Shown here: positions 8,021 through 16,488 of the stretch, in pieces
How positions within the stretch are numbered: position 1 is the stretch's first letter
Layout of the letters: each line of letters opens with the position of its first letter
Assembly (NCBI GenBank): GCA_902615025.1
Contig: CACMNV010000003.1
Span: 62,001-126,000 of the forward strand
Reading direction: 5' to 3'
From: an uncultured SAR116 cluster alpha proteobacterium
GTDB taxonomy: Bacteria; Pseudomonadota; Alphaproteobacteria; Puniceispirillales; Marisalimonadaceae
DNA: 64,000 nucleotides
Notes under the pieces: model-generated
The model's database searches: none
Told to the model about the DNA's origin: nothing
The model's input: the letters and a program-made list of their open reading frames with translations, nothing else
Program-made: the position numbers and the translations under genes

Positions 8021-9468
8021 GCATCGTGAACTTTAACATATTCAAAATCTCCTGATTTATTATCTATTCCTTGATCAGGAGCAGCAATCCATGAAGCATA
8101 TTTCCCAGGCTCGTGCTCAGGTACCATTAAAGATTCTATAAACTTATTATCATTATCTGATGGTAAAAAATTATTCATATTTTGATCCCATGTCTTCGAA
8201 TTTAAAATGTTTCCATCAGGATCAATAAAAGCATTAGCAAATGTTCCGATTGATCTATTAAAACCTTCGTGTGGTAGTTTAACTTTAAAATCAATGTTGA
8301 ATGATTCTATAGTTCTATTCCATCTTTTGATACCTACTGAAGAATCTTTAATATAATCATCTCTTAATCTCATGTTTAATGCTAACAACGCAGGTGCATT
8401 TTTCTTTATAATATTATTATTTTCAAACTCTAATATTGGATAAGTATCATTTTGTAGTTGATGATCATCTTTAATTTTTGTTTCCCAAAACCTTCCTTTA
8501 ACTCCAGCTGTAAATGCATTAGCGGCATTAGTTGAAATTTCTGAACCAAATAAATCTAGTGATAATGTAAAATGTAAATTTATCTTTTTTTGTATTGTTG
8601 GTAAATCAATGACACCTAATTTTCTTATCTTTTCTATTTCAAATGGATCTGAAATACCTGCCTTAACCATTTCTTCACAAGTTTTTTTAATTACTCTTCT
8701 AACTCCGTTTTCTCCAACAAACATATGATGTGCTTCTTCAGTAAGCATGAAACGACAGGTTCTAGAAAGAGGATCAAATCCTGACTGAGCCAGAGCTTCT
8801 AGTTGCATTTTCCCATCTCTATCAGTAAAAGATGTAAACATAAAAAAGGATAACCAATCTGGAGTAACTTCATTAAATGCCCCTAACATCCTTGGTGCAT
8901 CTTCTGAACCAGATTGTCTTTTTAATAATTCATTAGCTTCTTCTCTTCCATCAGAACCAAAATATTTTTGTAACAAATAAACCATTGCCCATAAATGTCT
9001 TCCTTCTTCAACATTCACCTGAAATAGATTTCTCATATCATACAATGATGGAGCTGTTTTACCTAAGTGTCTTTGTTGTTCAATAGATGCTGGCTCAGTA
9101 TCCCCTTGAATAACAATAAGTCTTCTTAACATTGATCTGTACTCACCTGGAACCTCTTGCCAAGCAGGTTCACCAAAATGTTCCCCACAAGGAATTGTTC
9201 TTCCTTGCATTTCTGGTGCTAGCAGAATTCCCCATCTATAATCAGGCATTTTTACATAATCAAATTTAGCCCACCCTTCTCTATCAACACTTATGGCTGT
9301 TCTTAGATAAACTAAACTTTCTTGAAAACCAACTGGCCCTAAATCTTTCCACCAATTAATATAACCAGGATGCCACCTTTCAAGTGCTTTTAAAACTTTT
9401 TTATCAGATGATAAACCAACATTATTTGGTATCATTGTATCGTATTCTACTTTAATATTATCTAACAT
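8017..9468 (-). CDS. boxB: Benzoyl-CoA 2,3-epoxidase, oxygenase subunit BoxB
   Basis: Di-iron oxygenase that converts benzoyl-CoA to the 2,3-epoxide with O2 and reducing equivalents from BoxA. The 483 residues match BoxB throughout. The six di-iron ligands I remember for the characterised enzyme are all present at a constant offset: Glu125, Glu155, His158 (in VEEGRHLW), Asp216, Glu245 and His248 (in EEAHHMF). It should therefore be active. It is the last gene of the operon ligase - hydrolase - boxC - boxB and has a good GAGGA ribosome site. No boxA gene is adjacent, so its electron donor must be encoded elsewhere. Confidence 0.95.
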   Translation of the reverse strand: MLDNIKVEYDTMIPNNVGLSSDKKVLKALERWHPGYINWWKDLGPVGFQESLVYLRTAISVDREGWAKFDYVKMPDYRWGILLAPEMQGRTIPCGEHFGEPAWQEVPGEYRSMLRRLIVIQGDTEPASIEQQRHLGKTAPSLYDMRNLFQVNVEEGRHLWAMVYLLQKYFGSDGREEANELLKRQSGSEDAPRMLGAFNEVTPDWLSFFMFTSFTDRDGKMQLEALAQSGFDPLSRTCRFMLTEEAHHMFVGENGVRRVIKKTCEEMVKAGISDPFEIEKIRKLGVIDLPTIQKKINLHFTLSLDLFGSEISTNAANAFTAGVKGRFWETKIKDDHQLQNDTYPILEFENNNIIKKNAPALLALNMRLRDDYIKDSSVGIKRWNRTIESFNIDFKVKLPHEGFNRSIGTFANAFIDPDGNILNSKTWDQNMNNFLPSDNDNKFIESLMVPEHEPGKYASWIAAPDQGIDNKSGDFEYVKVHDA

Positions 9469-9480
9469 AAATATCCTCTT

Positions 9481-11133
9481 CTAAATTCTTTCCCAATTAA
9501 ACTTACTTCTGTTACCAGATCCGTATTTTTTTAATGCTCCCTCTTCACCAACAGCATTTGGTCTTTGAAATATCCAATTTTGCCATGCTGTTAACCTTCC
9601 AAAAATTTTAGTTTCCATTGTTTCTGGTCCTGCAAATCTAAGATTTGCTTCTAATCCTGTCATACTATCTGGAGAAAAACTAGACCTTTCTTCCAAAAAT
9701 ATGCGAACTTCATCTTCCCAATCAATATCATCAAAACTAAACGTTACTAATCCCATATCTAAAGCAATTTGACTATCTAATTCCGTACTAATTTGATTTT
9801 CAAGAGCTTTTATTTTTTCCGATTCATTTAAAAATCTTGTTTCTAACCTTGTTATACCATTTGACATTCTAAAGAAATTAAAATTTGATTTTGATAAAGC
9901 AATTTTAGCCTCTGGGTTGTTGCTATCATCGAAAATGCCCTCTGCCATATATGATCTATCAGAGGCAAAGATAATTTCAGATAAAAATCCACCAAAACAG
10001 GACCCTGGCTCTATTAATGTTACCAATGATCTAGACGTTAAATCAATTCTCTTTAGTGTTCTGTTCCATAAATGTTTAATTTCTCTAAGAAACCAATGTG
10101 AATTATATTTATGCAAAAGATCATCATAAAAAAGAACATCACTTAAAGAACCTTGAGAAGAAAAAATTATCACACCTAAGTCTAGCTCGTTGAACCTTAA
10201 ATGTAGTAAAATATCGTCTAATTCTCTTGCACATCTAAGAAGCCAAAATTGATCTCCTTGTTTTATAATGTCATTTTCATCATCTATTTTTAATAGTTCA
10301 GGTGATTTTATTACAATTTTTGCATTCTTCTTTAATCTATCTATTAACAATTCTACTGAAGTGTACTTGATATGATCCTCGTTAATAATTTGTTTGTTTA
10401 TTTCATTCAATATAATTCCCTTTTTAGAGGAATTATCATTCTTAACATTTTGTTCAATTATTTTTGTTAAAGTCTCATTATAATTTGATTTTTTAGTTAT
10501 TGTATCTACTAATTTCCATTCTTGTGCTTTTTGCGCCTTTACACCCTCTTCCATAGTACAAAAAACGTCAGCTAAATCTTTTCTTACTTTTCTTTTGTCA
10601 GTTACTCTTGTTAACCCACCGGTTCCAGGTAAAACAGCTAATAAAGGAACCTCAGGTAAAGACACGCTAGATGAACCATCGTCCAAGAGCAAAATATGAT
10701 CACAAGATAGTGCTAATTCATACCCACCTCCTGCACAAACACCTTCAATAGAGCAAATAAAATATTGTCCTGACTCTAGTAATGAAGACTCGATAAAATT
10801 TCTAGTTTCATTGGTATATTTACAAAAGTTTACCTTGTGAGCATGAGAAGCCTCAGCTAACATTTTAATATTTGCTCCTGCAGAGAAAGCCCGTTCATTA
10901 CCTGATTTAATTATAATTAAATTCACAAATGGATATTCAAATCTAAGTCTTTGTAGAACATCATATAATTCAATATCAACACCAAGATCATAGCTATTTA
11001 ATTTTAACTTATAATCTCCTATCAATCCTTGATCTTCATCAACATTAAAAATTAAATTACAAATGTTATTTTCTATTTCAATTTTCCAATGCTTATAACT
11101 TTTTGGGTTAACATTAAAATCAATTTTTTTCAT
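9481..11133 (-). CDS. boxC: Benzoyl-CoA-dihydrodiol lyase BoxC
   Basis: Hydrolytic ring-opening enzyme of the aerobic benzoyl-CoA pathway: it turns 2,3-epoxybenzoyl-CoA into 3,4-dehydroadipyl-CoA semialdehyde and formate. The 550 residues show the BoxC arrangement, with a crotonase domain in the N-terminal half (oxyanion-hole segments SGNERAFSAGANIKML and EGVCAGGGYELALSCD) and a second degenerate crotonase-like half. The C terminus is well conserved (TAWQNWIFQRPNAVG). It lies 12 bases before boxB and 15 after the alpha/beta hydrolase, clearly one transcript. Confidence 0.94.
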   Translation of the reverse strand: MKKIDFNVNPKSYKHWKIEIENNICNLIFNVDEDQGLIGDYKLKLNSYDLGVDIELYDVLQRLRFEYPFVNLIIIKSGNERAFSAGANIKMLAEASHAHKVNFCKYTNETRNFIESSLLESGQYFICSIEGVCAGGGYELALSCDHILLLDDGSSSVSLPEVPLLAVLPGTGGLTRVTDKRKVRKDLADVFCTMEEGVKAQKAQEWKLVDTITKKSNYNETLTKIIEQNVKNDNSSKKGIILNEINKQIINEDHIKYTSVELLIDRLKKNAKIVIKSPELLKIDDENDIIKQGDQFWLLRCARELDDILLHLRFNELDLGVIIFSSQGSLSDVLFYDDLLHKYNSHWFLREIKHLWNRTLKRIDLTSRSLVTLIEPGSCFGGFLSEIIFASDRSYMAEGIFDDSNNPEAKIALSKSNFNFFRMSNGITRLETRFLNESEKIKALENQISTELDSQIALDMGLVTFSFDDIDWEDEVRIFLEERSSFSPDSMTGLEANLRFAGPETMETKIFGRLTAWQNWIFQRPNAVGEEGALKKYGSGNRSKFNWERI

Positions 11134-11148
11134 AAATGATAATTAGCC

Positions 11149-11934
11149 TTATTTATTTTCAATTTGGTTAATAAATTCTTTAATTTTATTTATAGACTCT
11201 TTTGGTTTGTCAATCAAAGGATTATGCCCGCAATTATTCAAAATTAACTTTTTTAATTTACCTTTTAAATTTTCTTCTAAAATTTCAATTTGATATAGGG
11301 TTCCATATGGATCATCTTTACCTTGTATTGCTAAAATTGGAATTTTTATGTCTTTTAAAATATGTGTAATATTCCAATTTTTGAATTTTTCATCCAACCA
11401 TACATCATTCCATCCATAAAATGCTATATCTGGATTATTATGATATTTTGATAATTTTTTCTTTAAATTATCTTCATAAATATTTCTAATTTCTCTAATT
11501 GACACAATATTCATTTCTTCTATAAAGAAATGCGGTGCAATTAGAATTGTACCCAAAATTTCATAATTATCATTGTCTAAAGTGGAATTAATTGCTGCAA
11601 TTGTTGCACCATCACTATGACCTAATAGGAATACTTTATTTAAATTAAATTCTGACAACAATTTAGGAAGATATTTTTCTGCCTCTAAATTCATATAATT
11701 TATAGGTCTTGGCAAATTTATAGTTGATGATTTTCCATATCCTGCTCTAGAGTAAACAAAAATATTTAAACCTAACTCCTTAAATAATTTCTCAGGAATA
11801 TCTTTCCACATTTCTAATGATCCTAAACCCTCATGCAAAAGCACAATGGTTGGGGTGTTATTTTCGAATTCACCTATTATTAAAACTTCTAATTGTTGAT
11901 CAAAAACATTTTGAAAATAATTATGTTTTTTCAT
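11149..11934 (-). CDS. Alpha/beta-hydrolase in the box operon
   Basis: Soluble alpha/beta-hydrolase of 261 residues. The catalytic triad is visible: nucleophile serine in GHSDGATIA, acid in GKDDPYGTL and histidine in NCGHNPLIDKP; LLHEGLGSLEMW supplies the oxyanion region. Hydrolases of this kind recur in benzoate/box clusters, where thioesterase or lactonase roles have been suggested; the actual substrate is unknown. The ATG overlaps the ligase stop by one base (TAATG), so the two are translationally coupled. Confidence 0.85.
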   Translation of the reverse strand: MKKHNYFQNVFDQQLEVLIIGEFENNTPTIVLLHEGLGSLEMWKDIPEKLFKELGLNIFVYSRAGYGKSSTINLPRPINYMNLEAEKYLPKLLSEFNLNKVFLLGHSDGATIAAINSTLDNDNYEILGTILIAPHFFIEEMNIVSIREIRNIYEDNLKKKLSKYHNNPDIAFYGWNDVWLDEKFKNWNITHILKDIKIPILAIQGKDDPYGTLYQIEILEENLKGKLKKLILNNCGHNPLIDKPKESINKIKEFINQIENK

Positions 11935-13472
11935 TATTTTCTTAATTTAAATCTTTGAATTTTACCTGTGGCAGTTTTAGGCAATGTTTTTACAAACTCA
12001 ATAGATCTTGGGTATTTCCATAAACCAATTTTTTCTTTAACTATTTCTTTAATTGCTTTTTCAATTTCTTTTAATTTTTCTTTTTGGTTTTGATCTGTTT
12101 TGAGAATTATAAAAGCTTTTGATTTAAGGAGACCTTCATGATCAGTTTCTGGCACAACTGCAGATTCTAAAACCTCATCATGATTTAGAATAGCTTGCTC
12201 AACTTCAAAAGGTGAAACCCATATTCCACTTACTTTAAACATATCATCTGTTCTACCGCAATAAACATACTTGCCATTTTTATTTCTAATATATTTGTCC
12301 CCAGTTCTTGTCCATTCACCTTCAAATGTTTTTCTGCTCTTATTTCTCATATTCCAGTAACCATCTGCAGAACTTTCTCCTTTTACAAGTAACTCTCCAA
12401 TTTCATCGTTTTCAATTATATTGTTATTTTCATCTAATAATTTTAACTCATAGCCTGGAACAGCAATCCCAGTTGTACCATATTCTAAATCATCAATTTT
12501 ATTTGATAAGAAAATATGCAACATTTCTGTTGAACCAATACCATCAAGAATATCCGTTGAGGTTAATTCGTACCATTTTTTTCCAATATTTTCAGGTAAT
12601 GCCTCCCCAGCTGAAACAGAAATTTTTAAATTTTTAAATCCATCAAAGTTATTTGATGTTGTGAAATCTAAAATGGCTGAAAATATAGTCGGAACTGCAA
12701 AAAAAGTTGTTACATTAAATTCATTCAATAATTTAGAAACAACTTCTGGCGTTGGCCTTTCAGGAAGTAAAATAGCAGTAGCACCAACTGACATAGGGAA
12801 TGTCATTGAATTTCCTAATCCATATGCAAAAAATAACTTAGCTACAGAAAAAACAATGTCATTTTCATTAATCTTTAGAACTTGTTTTCCATAAGTATCG
12901 TATGTGTTTTGTAAACTCCCATGAACATGTTTGACACCTTTTGGTTGTCCTGTAGATCCTGATGAATAAAGCCAAAATGCAACTTCATCTTTACTGCAAT
13001 GAATTGTACTTTCGATTTGACATTTTTTTATTTCATCTATGAAATTTACATAATTTGAATTTTCACCTATCTCGAAAATATTTTGAATATTAGAATTTTT
13101 AGTTAGAAGGTCATTAAAAGTGTCTAATAAATTAGATGTTATAAAAACTGCTTTAGCTCTACTATCATTAATTATTTCATCTATTATTTCATTTGATAAC
13201 AATGTATTGAGTAAAACTGGAATTACACCTGATTTAAGACATCCCCAAAAAATAACAGGATATTGTACAACATCATTCATAAGGATAATAACCCTGTCCT
13301 CACGGCTAATATTATATTTTAAAAACAAATTTTTTAATCTAGAAGATTGATCATACAAATCGTAATATGAGATGGAGTTTGAAGAATTACCATACTCAAT
13401 AAAAGCTGTTTTGTCCTTTAATGATCCATTTACATTTCTATCTACAAAAAATAATGCTGCATTTTCGTTCAT
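11934..13472 (-). CDS. Benzoate-CoA ligase family protein
   Basis: Activates benzoate (or a related aromatic acid) to its CoA thioester with ATP, supplying BoxB. Adenylate-forming enzyme motifs are complete: P-loop YSSGSTGQPKGVKHVHG, GIGSTEMLH, the hinge segment YCGRTDDMFKVSG, and the C-terminal catalytic lysine in PKTATGKIQRFK. The whole is close to BclA-type ligases. The start at ATG 13472 is chosen over an upstream in-frame codon at 13499 because MNENAALFFVDRNV is the usual N terminus. It is the first gene of the box operon. A decayed copy of residues 65-133 lies at about 16170-16367. Confidence 0.9.
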   Translation of the reverse strand: MNENAALFFVDRNVNGSLKDKTAFIEYGNSSNSISYYDLYDQSSRLKNLFLKYNISREDRVIILMNDVVQYPVIFWGCLKSGVIPVLLNTLLSNEIIDEIINDSRAKAVFITSNLLDTFNDLLTKNSNIQNIFEIGENSNYVNFIDEIKKCQIESTIHCSKDEVAFWLYSSGSTGQPKGVKHVHGSLQNTYDTYGKQVLKINENDIVFSVAKLFFAYGLGNSMTFPMSVGATAILLPERPTPEVVSKLLNEFNVTTFFAVPTIFSAILDFTTSNNFDGFKNLKISVSAGEALPENIGKKWYELTSTDILDGIGSTEMLHIFLSNKIDDLEYGTTGIAVPGYELKLLDENNNIIENDEIGELLVKGESSADGYWNMRNKSRKTFEGEWTRTGDKYIRNKNGKYVYCGRTDDMFKVSGIWVSPFEVEQAILNHDEVLESAVVPETDHEGLLKSKAFIILKTDQNQKEKLKEIEKAIKEIVKEKIGLWKYPRSIEFVKTLPKTATGKIQRFKLRK

Positions 13473-13681
13473 TTTATACTCAATAAATAATAGAAACACA
13501 TTTTTAAAAAAAATTAAATTATATAATATTTTTTTAATTCAGAAGGATCAAACAATTAATTACCAAATATATCTCAATTACCATTACTATATTTGTTAGA
13601 TAACTAGATTAAAAAAACTTTTTGTAAATTAATTCAATAAATGTAGACGATGATAAAATATAGTAATAAGTATTTACTATA
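13473..13681. other. Divergent intergenic region, box operon / cob operon
   Basis: About 210 AT-rich bases separate the ligase start from cobT. I see A/T-rich near-palindromes (for instance around ATTATATAAT) but no riboswitch, no TGCA-type BoxR operator and no clear -35/-10 pair. Promoters for both directions must lie here, but they cannot be placed by eye. Confidence 0.5.
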
Positions 13682-14695
13682 ATGAAAGATAATGAGATAG
13701 AAAATTTTTTTGAAGGAAAATTTGAAATACCACAGTTTGATAGCTTAACAGCAAATCAGGCAAGAAAACTCCAAAACCAGCTTACTAAACCAGTTGGAAG
13801 TTTAGGGAAATTAGAAGATTTAGCTATTTGGATGGCTGGATGGCAAAGTAAAATTAAGCCAAAAATAGATAATGCTCAATGCTTAATATTTGCAGGTAAC
13901 CACGGAATATCACGTAGAGGAGTATCAGCATATCCGCCAGAGGTTACATTTCAAATGGTAGAAAATTTTAAAAAAGGTGGTGCTGCAATTAATCAATTAT
14001 GTAATTTAGCTGACATTAAATTAAAAGTTATACCATTAGACCTTAAAACACCTACAAGAGATTTTTCTGAAAATTTAGCTATGGATAAAAAAGATGTTAT
14101 TTCTGCAATGCAAATAGGTTTTCAATCTGTTCCCATAGATTGTGATTTACTTGTCTTAGGTGAAATGGGAATATCTAACACATCATCCGCAACAGCAATT
14201 TCTTGTGCTATTTTTGATGAAGATGTTGAAAAAATGACAGGTATTGGAACGGGTTTAAATAATAATCAAGTATTTAAAAAAATAGAAATAATTAAATCTG
14301 CCATAAGATTACACGGAAAAAAATTTTCAGATACTATAAGCATCCTTTCTTGTTACGGAGGAAGAGAACTTTCAGCGATTGTTGGGTCTATCATTTCTGC
14401 AAGACTTAAATCTATTCCTGTTCTCTTAGATGGTTTTATATGTACAGCAGCTGCATCAACCTTAATATTATTTCACAAATTGATATTAGATCATTGTCTA
14501 ATTTCACATTTATCTTCTGAACCAGGTCACTCTAAGATTCTGAGCAAACTTAAGAAAGAACCAATTTTGGACTTAAAGCTAAGACTCGGTGAAGGAAGTG
14601 GTGCAGCTGTTGCCACTTTAATTTTAAAAGCAGCTTTGGCAACTCATAACGGTATGGCCACTTTTACTGATGCAAAAATATCTAGAAATTACTAA
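13682..14695 (+). CDS. cobT: Nicotinate-nucleotide-dimethylbenzimidazole phosphoribosyltransferase CobT
   Basis: Activates the lower ligand base of cobalamin: transfers ribose-phosphate from nicotinate mononucleotide to 5,6-dimethylbenzimidazole to give alpha-ribazole phosphate. Its 337 residues match CobT, with PVGSLGKLEDLAIWMAGWQ at the N terminus, the central MTGIGTGLNN loop and the catalytic-glutamate segment RLGEGSGAAVA at the C terminus. It starts the cobT-cobS-cobC operon; cobS begins 3 bases after its stop. No corrin-ring synthesis genes are in view, so the set fits salvage or remodelling of imported corrinoids. Confidence 0.94.
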   Translation: MKDNEIENFFEGKFEIPQFDSLTANQARKLQNQLTKPVGSLGKLEDLAIWMAGWQSKIKPKIDNAQCLIFAGNHGISRRGVSAYPPEVTFQMVENFKKGGAAINQLCNLADIKLKVIPLDLKTPTRDFSENLAMDKKDVISAMQIGFQSVPIDCDLLVLGEMGISNTSSATAISCAIFDEDVEKMTGIGTGLNNNQVFKKIEIIKSAIRLHGKKFSDTISILSCYGGRELSAIVGSIISARLKSIPVLLDGFICTAAASTLILFHKLILDHCLISHLSSEPGHSKILSKLKKEPILDLKLRLGEGSGAAVATLILKAALATHNGMATFTDAKISRNY

Positions 14696-14698
14696 CTT

Positions 14699-15484
14699 AT
14701 GAAATTTTTTTTAAAAAACTCGTATCTCCTTGATTTAATTGCATCTGTAATGTTTTTTACGAGGATTCCAGTTAATTGGAATTATTTTTCAAACAAACCG
14801 CCCAATCTCACAAAAGCTGCATGGTCTTTTCCAATAATTGGATTTTTAGTAGGTATTTTATCTGGCATTTTTGGAGATTTATGCATGTTTATAGATTTAC
14901 CGATTTTTTTATCCTGCTTAATAGCAATAACCTTTAGTATAGTCTTGACTGGGGCTTTTCACGAAGATGGTTTGGCAGACATGGCAGACGGTTTCGGTGC
15001 TGGAGGAACTGCAGTTAAAATAAATAAAATCATGCATGATAGTCGATTAGGAACTTATGGAACAGCAGCATTAACCTTAGGGTTATTAATTCGATTAGGA
15101 CTTGTTGTAAGTTTAGTAGAATTGGGGAATTCTCTAATTCTTATATTATCTGTCGGTTTTGCTTCGGGGAAATTGGCTATCATATTTTTACGAAATCTTT
15201 ATAAAACTTCTAAATTTTCTAAAACTGGTAGTATTATTGAAAATGTGAGTATTTTAAAACTAATTTTTGCTACAATATCATGGTTTTTTCCAATTTACTT
15301 TTTTTTTCCTCTCGTTGGTATTTTATTAGGAGTTCTATTTATATTTGTAGTAATTTTCCTGATTGGCAACATGTCAAAACAAAAATTAGGTGGCCTTACA
15401 GGAGATGTTTTAGGAGCAACTGCTTTCATATCAGAGCTAGCATTTCTATTTGCCTTAACTATTTATTTAAGGATCCAATTTTGA
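14699..15484 (+). CDS. cobS: Adenosylcobinamide-GDP ribazoletransferase CobS
   Basis: Membrane enzyme that joins alpha-ribazole (phosphate) to adenosylcobinamide-GDP, the last joining step of cobalamin synthesis. The 261 residues include the family signature FHEDGLADMADGFG followed by conserved DSRLGTYG, and five to six hydrophobic segments. It lies between cobT and cobC; its stop overlaps the TTG start of cobC as TTGA. Confidence 0.93.
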   Translation: MKFFLKNSYLLDLIASVMFFTRIPVNWNYFSNKPPNLTKAAWSFPIIGFLVGILSGIFGDLCMFIDLPIFLSCLIAITFSIVLTGAFHEDGLADMADGFGAGGTAVKINKIMHDSRLGTYGTAALTLGLLIRLGLVVSLVELGNSLILILSVGFASGKLAIIFLRNLYKTSKFSKTGSIIENVSILKLIFATISWFFPIYFFFPLVGILLGVLFIFVVIFLIGNMSKQKLGGLTGDVLGATAFISELAFLFALTIYLRIQF

Positions 15485-16104
15485 TAGAAACATCAAAATT
15501 ATACTTGATACGTCATGCGCAAGTAGAAAAATTAGAAGGATACATACCTGAAAACAATGCAAATGCTATAATAAACTTAGACCATTTAAAAATTCTTGCC
15601 ACATATATTCCACATAATTGTACTTGTTACGTTAGTCCTTTAAAAAGAGCTCTGCAAACTGCCACAGCACTATCTAAATTTACAAATTTTAAAGAATTAC
15701 TTATTGACAATAAATTGAAGGAACAAAATTTTGGTGAATGGGGAGGTAAAAAAATTTCTTCAGTATGGAATGAAATCAAAATGTTTAAAAAAAAACATAA
15801 TTTTTCATTTATTTATCCTGAACTTTCACCACCGAAAGGGGATAGTTTCTTAGATCAATGTAAACGTATTGGATTATTTATGGAAAATCTTAATTTATCT
15901 AACAGAAAATCTATAGTAATTATTGCTCACTCTGGAACTATTAGAGCTTTTTTGTCTTACATATTACATATAGACCCTAACATAGCACTAAGCATAGAAA
16001 TTTCACATTTGAGTATTACTTCTTTAGAAGTCATGACAAATGGAGAGTTGGAAAATAGTGGTGGAAAATACCGACTATTAAACGTTAATCATACAGTTAT
16101 TTAA
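15481..16104 (+). CDS. cobC: Histidine phosphatase, probable alpha-ribazole phosphatase CobC
   Basis: Phosphoglycerate-mutase-like phosphatase that removes the phosphate from alpha-ribazole-5'-phosphate or cobalamin phosphate. Seen: phospho-accepting histidine in LYLIRHAQ, arginine in SPLKRALQTA, glutamate in KEQNFGEWGG and the second histidine in AHSGTIRA. The frame stays open upstream to 15280, but that stretch lies inside cobS and has no family similarity. The start is placed at TTG 15481, which overlaps the cobS stop (TTGA) and follows an AAGGAT ribosome site by a few bases, giving 207 residues. Function as CobC rests mainly on its place after cobT-cobS. Confidence 0.88.
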   Translation: MIETSKLYLIRHAQVEKLEGYIPENNANAIINLDHLKILATYIPHNCTCYVSPLKRALQTATALSKFTNFKELLIDNKLKEQNFGEWGGKKISSVWNEIKMFKKKHNFSFIYPELSPPKGDSFLDQCKRIGLFMENLNLSNRKSIVIIAHSGTIRAFLSYILHIDPNIALSIEISHLSITSLEVMTNGELENSGGKYRLLNVNHTVI

Positions 16105-16169
16105 TTTATGTAAAGTTAATCTTATAATTTTAGTTGATTTAAATATAGAGATAAATAATTACATTTTTA

Positions 16170-16420
16170 TTAAAATTTATTAAATTTGATATTTTTTTTC
16201 GCTGGGTTTTCAAGAGTATTAAACAATCCAGCATATATGAATATTGCATTAGCTCTACTATTATTTATTATCTCATCAACAATCTTCCAAAAATATAAAA
16301 TATTTAGTTTAATATAAATAATACTAGATTTTAAACATCCACAAAATGATACCACGGTTTCATTCATAAAAAGTTCTTAATTAGATTATTTAATGATATT
16401 TTTTAAAAAATAAAAATTAA
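16170..16420 (-). pseudogene. Decayed fragment of the benzoate-CoA ligase gene
   Basis: A short open stretch (16170-16367) translates to a degraded match of ligase residues about 65-133: MN.VV, WGCLKSG becoming CGCLKSS, and IIDEIINDSRAKAVFI becoming IVDEIINNSRANAIFI. Matching DNA blocks are obvious when compared with 13085-13290, for example the run around TTAGCTCTACTAT. Gaps and lost motifs rule out a working protein, and fainter similarity seems to continue to about 16420. It has the same orientation as the intact ligase 2.7 kb away, with cobT-cobS-cobC between them. Confidence 0.8.
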
Positions 16421-16445
16421 ATAGACTATATCTTGTCTTAAAATA

Positions 16446-16475
16446 TTGCATACAACATAGACATTACTGTAATAT
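16446..16475 (+). promoter_or_regulatory. Putative sigma-70 promoter of the HtrA-like gene
   Basis: TTGCAT at 16446-16451 and TAATAT at 16470-16475 are separated by 18 bases. Transcription would begin only a few bases before the first ATG (16489), which would favour the second in-frame ATG at 16513 as the true start. In such AT-rich DNA this is a weak call. Confidence 0.35.
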
Positions 16476-16488
16476 AAAACAAGTAATC

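Noticed and set aside
13500-13540. A/T-rich near-palindrome before the ligase gene
   Set aside because: The symmetry is imperfect and made only of A and T, so it carries little information.
15280-15480. N-terminal extension of the cobC frame
   Set aside because: The 67 codons lie within cobS in another frame and have no phosphatase similarity; a TTG with ribosome site at 15481 fits better.
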